Of a DNA stretch of 64,000 nucleotides, positions 62,401-64,000 are shown piece after piece (position 1 is the stretch's first letter; every line of letters starts with the position of its first letter). The stretch covers positions 62,001 through 126,000 of the forward strand of contig NZ_JARBUT010000001.1 of NCBI RefSeq assembly GCF_028882275.1, given 5' to 3'. A program made the translations under genes and the position numbers. The notes under the pieces were generated by a model. That model was not told where the DNA came from and did no database searches. It worked only from the letters and a program-made list of their open reading frames with translations. The stretch comes from Nocardiopsis sp. N85. GTDB lineage: Bacteria; Actinomycetota; Actinomycetes; Streptosporangiales; Streptosporangiaceae.

Positions 62401-63448
62401 CCCGGCCGACGCCTTCGACCTGACCAGGGTGCCCGACCACCTGCGGATCACCTTCCGCGCGGTGGACGACCGGCAGCGCGCCCTGGCCGAGGACAAGGAC
62501 CTCGAACGGCTGCGCGCCAAGCTCAAACCGCGTCTGCGCGAGGCCATCTCCGCCGAGGCCAAGGGCGTGGAGAAGAAGGGGCTCACCTCCTGGGACTTCG
62601 GCCCGCTGGAGCGCACCCTGGAGCGCAAGGCGCTGGGCCCCAAGGTCAAGGGGTACCCGGCCCTGGTGGACGAGGGCGACAGCGTCGCCGTGCGCATCTT
62701 CGACACCGAACCCGAACAGCGCGCCGCCATGTGGACCGGCACCCGCAGGTTGCTGCTGCTCAACCTGCCCTCGCCGGCGGCCGTGGTGAGCAAGGGTCTC
62801 AACAACCCCGACAAGCTCGCCCTCGCGGACAACCCGTACGGGTCCACGAAGAAGCTGCTCGTCGACGCCGAGACGGCGGCCGTCGACCACCTGCTCGCCC
62901 GCGCGGGCGGACCGGTGTGGAACGGCGACGACTTCGCCGCGCTGGCCGAGCGCGTCCGCGCCGACCTGGGCGACGTCGTCGCGGAGATCCTGCCCAAGGC
63001 GGCCCGGGTCCTGGTGCTGTGGCGCAAGGTCGCCAAGAAGGTCAAGGGCACCACGTCCCTGGCGGTCCTGCCGTCGCTCAACGACGTCCAGGGTCAGCTC
63101 GTCTCCCTCGTCGGAGACGGGTTCCTCACCGCCACGGGGGTGGGTCGCCTCGACGACCTGCACCGCTACCTGCGCGCCGTGGAGTACCGGCTGGAGAAGC
63201 TGCCGGAGAACCCGCGCCGCGACCAGGTCGAGATGAGCAGGGTCGAACAGATGCGCCAGGCGATCGCCAAGGTGGTCGGCGGTCTCAAGCCGGGCCGTTC
63301 CGCCGATCCCGACGTCGTCGAACTGCGCTGGATGCTGGAGGAGTACCGGGTGAGCCTGTTCGCCCAGGGGGCGATCCGCACCGCCTTCCCCGTCTCCGAC
63401 AAGAGGATCATGAAGGCGGTCGAGGCGGTCAAGGCCGCGGGGCGGTAG
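59447..63448 (+). CDS. hrpA: ATP-dependent RNA helicase HrpA
   Basis: A 1333-residue DEAH-box RNA helicase of HrpA type. Walker A GETGSGKTTQLPKICLEL near residue 102, DEAH box in IIDEAHERSLNVDFLL near 199, motif III TSATID, motifs V and VI NVAETSLTVPGIKYVID and QRKGRCGRVSEG, then helicase-associated and OB-fold regions and the long DUF3418-type C-terminal half. HrpA is thought to act on mRNA or ribosomes, resolving stalled ribosomes. An insertion of about 25 low-complexity residues (about 273-298, NSGRRPSAEGGGSAGWERN) interrupts the N-terminal core; at DNA level it holds the palindrome GGCCGAAGGCC (60272-60282). Single gene with its own terminator. Confidence 0.93.
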   Translation: MSTTTPAPTADHLRSRLRDLMPVDRHRLRRRIDGLAKMRDERRRASVLTQLARDVDEARLRVELRREAVPELTYPESLPVSGRREEIAEAIRDNQVVIVAGETGSGKTTQLPKICLELGRGVMGTIGHTQPRRLAARTVAERIAEEIGTPLGGTVGYKVRFTDSSGDDTLVKLMTDGILLAEIQHDRMLRAYDTLIIDEAHERSLNVDFLLGYLKQLLPKRPDLKVVITSATIDPERFSRHFDDAPIVEVSGRTYPVEVRYRPISEDVLDPEENSGRRPSAEGGGSAGWERNPGGGTDRDQTQAILDAVDELSHEDPGDVLVFLSGEREIRDTAEALEKRRLRDTEILPLYARLSVAEQKRVWSSHSGRRVVLATNVAETSLTVPGIKYVIDPGTARISRYSHRTKVQRLPIEAVSQASANQRKGRCGRVSEGICIRLYSEEDFLSRPEYTDPEILRTNLASVILQMAALGLGDVAAFPFVDGPDHRQIKDGVNLLNELGALHPDPSGAKRRLTPMGRRLAQLPVDPRLGRMVLEAEQRDCLAEVLVITSALSIQDPRERPTDKQQQAQQSHARFADKESDFLAFLNLWNHLRDQQKELSGNRFRRMCRDEFLNYLRVREWQDIHGQLKQVLRQMDIEVPPLRPEAADPRAVHMSLLAGLLSHVGLKDPEKHEYLGGRGARFAIFPGSALFKKQPRFVMAAELVETSKLWGRMVARIEPEWAEELADDIVKRSYSEPHWERKRGAVMAFERVTLYGVPIVAQRKVSYGRVDPELSRELFIRRALVEGDWETRHHFFRDNRALLDEVEDLEHRARRRDIVVDDETLFRFYDARVPEDVVSAAHFDAWWKQARRDEPKLLDFTREDLINDGVDVVSEEDYPDTWRQGTLVFPLTYQFEPGSDSDGVTAHIPLKVLNQVEADGFDWQIPGLRADLVTALIRALPKPLRRNFVPVPDNADRALAGLAPYEGTLTSALAAELTRMAGERVPADAFDLTRVPDHLRITFRAVDDRQRALAEDKDLERLRAKLKPRLREAISAEAKGVEKKGLTSWDFGPLERTLERKALGPKVKGYPALVDEGDSVAVRIFDTEPEQRAAMWTGTRRLLLLNLPSPAAVVSKGLNNPDKLALADNPYGSTKKLLVDAETAAVDHLLARAGGPVWNGDDFAALAERVRADLGDVVAEILPKAARVLVLWRKVAKKVKGTTSLAVLPSLNDVQGQLVSLVGDGFLTATGVGRLDDLHRYLRAVEYRLEKLPENPRRDQVEMSRVEQMRQAIAKVVGGLKPGRSADPDVVELRWMLEEYRVSLFAQGAIRTAFPVSDKRIMKAVEAVKAAGR

Positions 63449-63454
63449 CCTGCG

Positions 63455-63479
63455 GGCCCACCCGTGAGGCGGGTGGGCC
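63455..63479. terminator. Bidirectional hairpin terminator
   Basis: A 10-bp stem GGCCCACCCG / CGGGTGGGCC with loop TGAGG, between hrpA and the convergent acetyltransferase gene. Confidence 0.65.
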
Positions 63480-63488
63480 TCGGCGGCG

Positions 63489-63980
63489 TCACGCCAGGGT
63501 CTTGGCGATGTCGCTCATCTTCCGGTACAGCCGCATGCTCTCGGGGATGCCCCGGAACCCGTGCTTCTCATAGAAGGTGTACGCCTCCTCGTCCAGGGCG
63601 TCGACCACGAAGAACCGTACGGCGAAGACCTCGTTGCCGGTCAGGGCACGTTCGAAGGCGTCCACCAACAGCACGGGTCCCAGACCTCGCCCCTGGTGGC
63701 GTGTGTCCAGTGCCAGCCGCGCCAGGAGCACGGCGGGCATCTTGTGCATGCCGCCTCGGGCCAGGGATCTGGGCAGCTCCTCCCGCTCCAGGGTCATGGA
63801 GGTGAAGGAGTAGTAGGCCACCACCTCCGTGGAGCCCTCCTCGCACCAGACGAAGGTGGCCGCGGTGTTGTTGGCGCGCGCGTGCAGCGCGCTTCTGCGC
63901 AGCCAGGTGTCCAGCTCCTCCTTCCCACAGGAGAAGGTGTCGGTGCGGTGCTCTCGCCGGAGGGGCTGACAGACGAACAC
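63489..63980 (-). CDS. GNAT acetyltransferase, TacT/AtaT-like toxin
   Basis: A 163-residue GNAT protein. The acetyl-CoA loop R-x-x-G-x-G is RHQGRGLGPVLLVDA, and the C-terminal Y-x-x-x-G-F is YTFYEKHGF. The N-terminus (LRREHRTDTFSCGKEELDTWLRRSA) matches the TacT/AtaT group, type II toxins that acetylate aminoacyl-tRNA and block translation. Such toxins follow a DUF1778 ribbon-helix-helix antitoxin gene. Just upstream a frame ends TAA 7 bp before the GTG start, in the right place for that antitoxin, but the window stops there. GAAGAGG serves as ribosome site. Confidence 0.82.
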   Translation of the reverse strand: MFVCQPLRREHRTDTFSCGKEELDTWLRRSALHARANNTAATFVWCEEGSTEVVAYYSFTSMTLEREELPRSLARGGMHKMPAVLLARLALDTRHQGRGLGPVLLVDAFERALTGNEVFAVRFFVVDALDEEAYTFYEKHGFRGIPESMRLYRKMSDIAKTLA

Positions 63981-63987
63981 GCCCGGT

Positions 63988-64000
63988 TTACCTCTTCACC
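63988..64000 (-). other. Possible 3' end of an antitoxin gene (cut by window)
   Basis: On the minus strand the frame GTG-AAG-AGG-TAA ends 7 bp before the GNAT start. A DUF1778 antitoxin is expected here from the family's gene order, but only four codons are visible. Confidence 0.25.

Overview
The window is high-GC actinobacterial chromosome. Conservon genes, modular type I polyketide synthases (PKS), the DUF6230/DUF6114 pair, septum-formation lipoproteins, GTG starts and hairpin terminators without U-tracts all point to a mycelial actinomycete. My best guess is the Nocardiopsaceae (Nocardiopsis-like); this is inference, since no marker gene for species assignment is present.

Left part (1-11.9 kb). 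After a kinase cut by the window edge comes a five-gene minus-strand operon: SDR dehydrogenase, AurF-type diiron oxygenase, Baeyer-Villiger-type flavin monooxygenase, DUF4873 protein and alpha/beta hydrolase. A divergent MerR-type regulator, a cholesterol-oxidase-like GMC flavoprotein and the DUF6230-DUF6114 envelope pair follow. Three copies of one dyad, T(G/T)ACAA-N6-TTGT(C/A)A, lie in the promoters of this set and suggest one regulon. Inside the operon sits an array of four tandem hairpins with different but self-complementary stems and one invariant loop. It is the most unusual non-coding structure here.

Middle part (11.9-32.9 kb). This holds mostly core or envelope genes: an SF1 helicase, a DUF1707 protein, two YdcF/SanA-like paralogues, a DUF885 protein, murQ with an RpiR/MurR regulator and its palindromic operators, two identical tRNA-Lys(CUU) genes, two septum-formation lipoproteins and a secreted S33 peptidase. 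A complete six-gene Dpp-type ABC importer sits behind a 23-bp palindrome.

Right part (32.9-64 kb). A crotonyl-CoA carboxylase/reductase gene is preceded by a DosR/DevR-like box and contains a TTA codon. A four-gene conservon follows (sensor-like ATPase, roadblock, DUF742, small GTPase) with a StyA-like monooxygenase. Next is a compact three-gene PKS. The predicted line is KSQ-AT-ACP / KS-[no AT]-DH-ER-KR-ACP, then KS-AT-ACP, then KS-AT-DH-KR-ACP-TE. It should make a short tetraketide acid, possibly closing to a 2-pyrone. The clean loss of the AT domain from module 1 and the atypical AT of module 3 are its main oddities. A cupin, a TetR regulator, hrpA and a GNAT toxin-like gene close the window.
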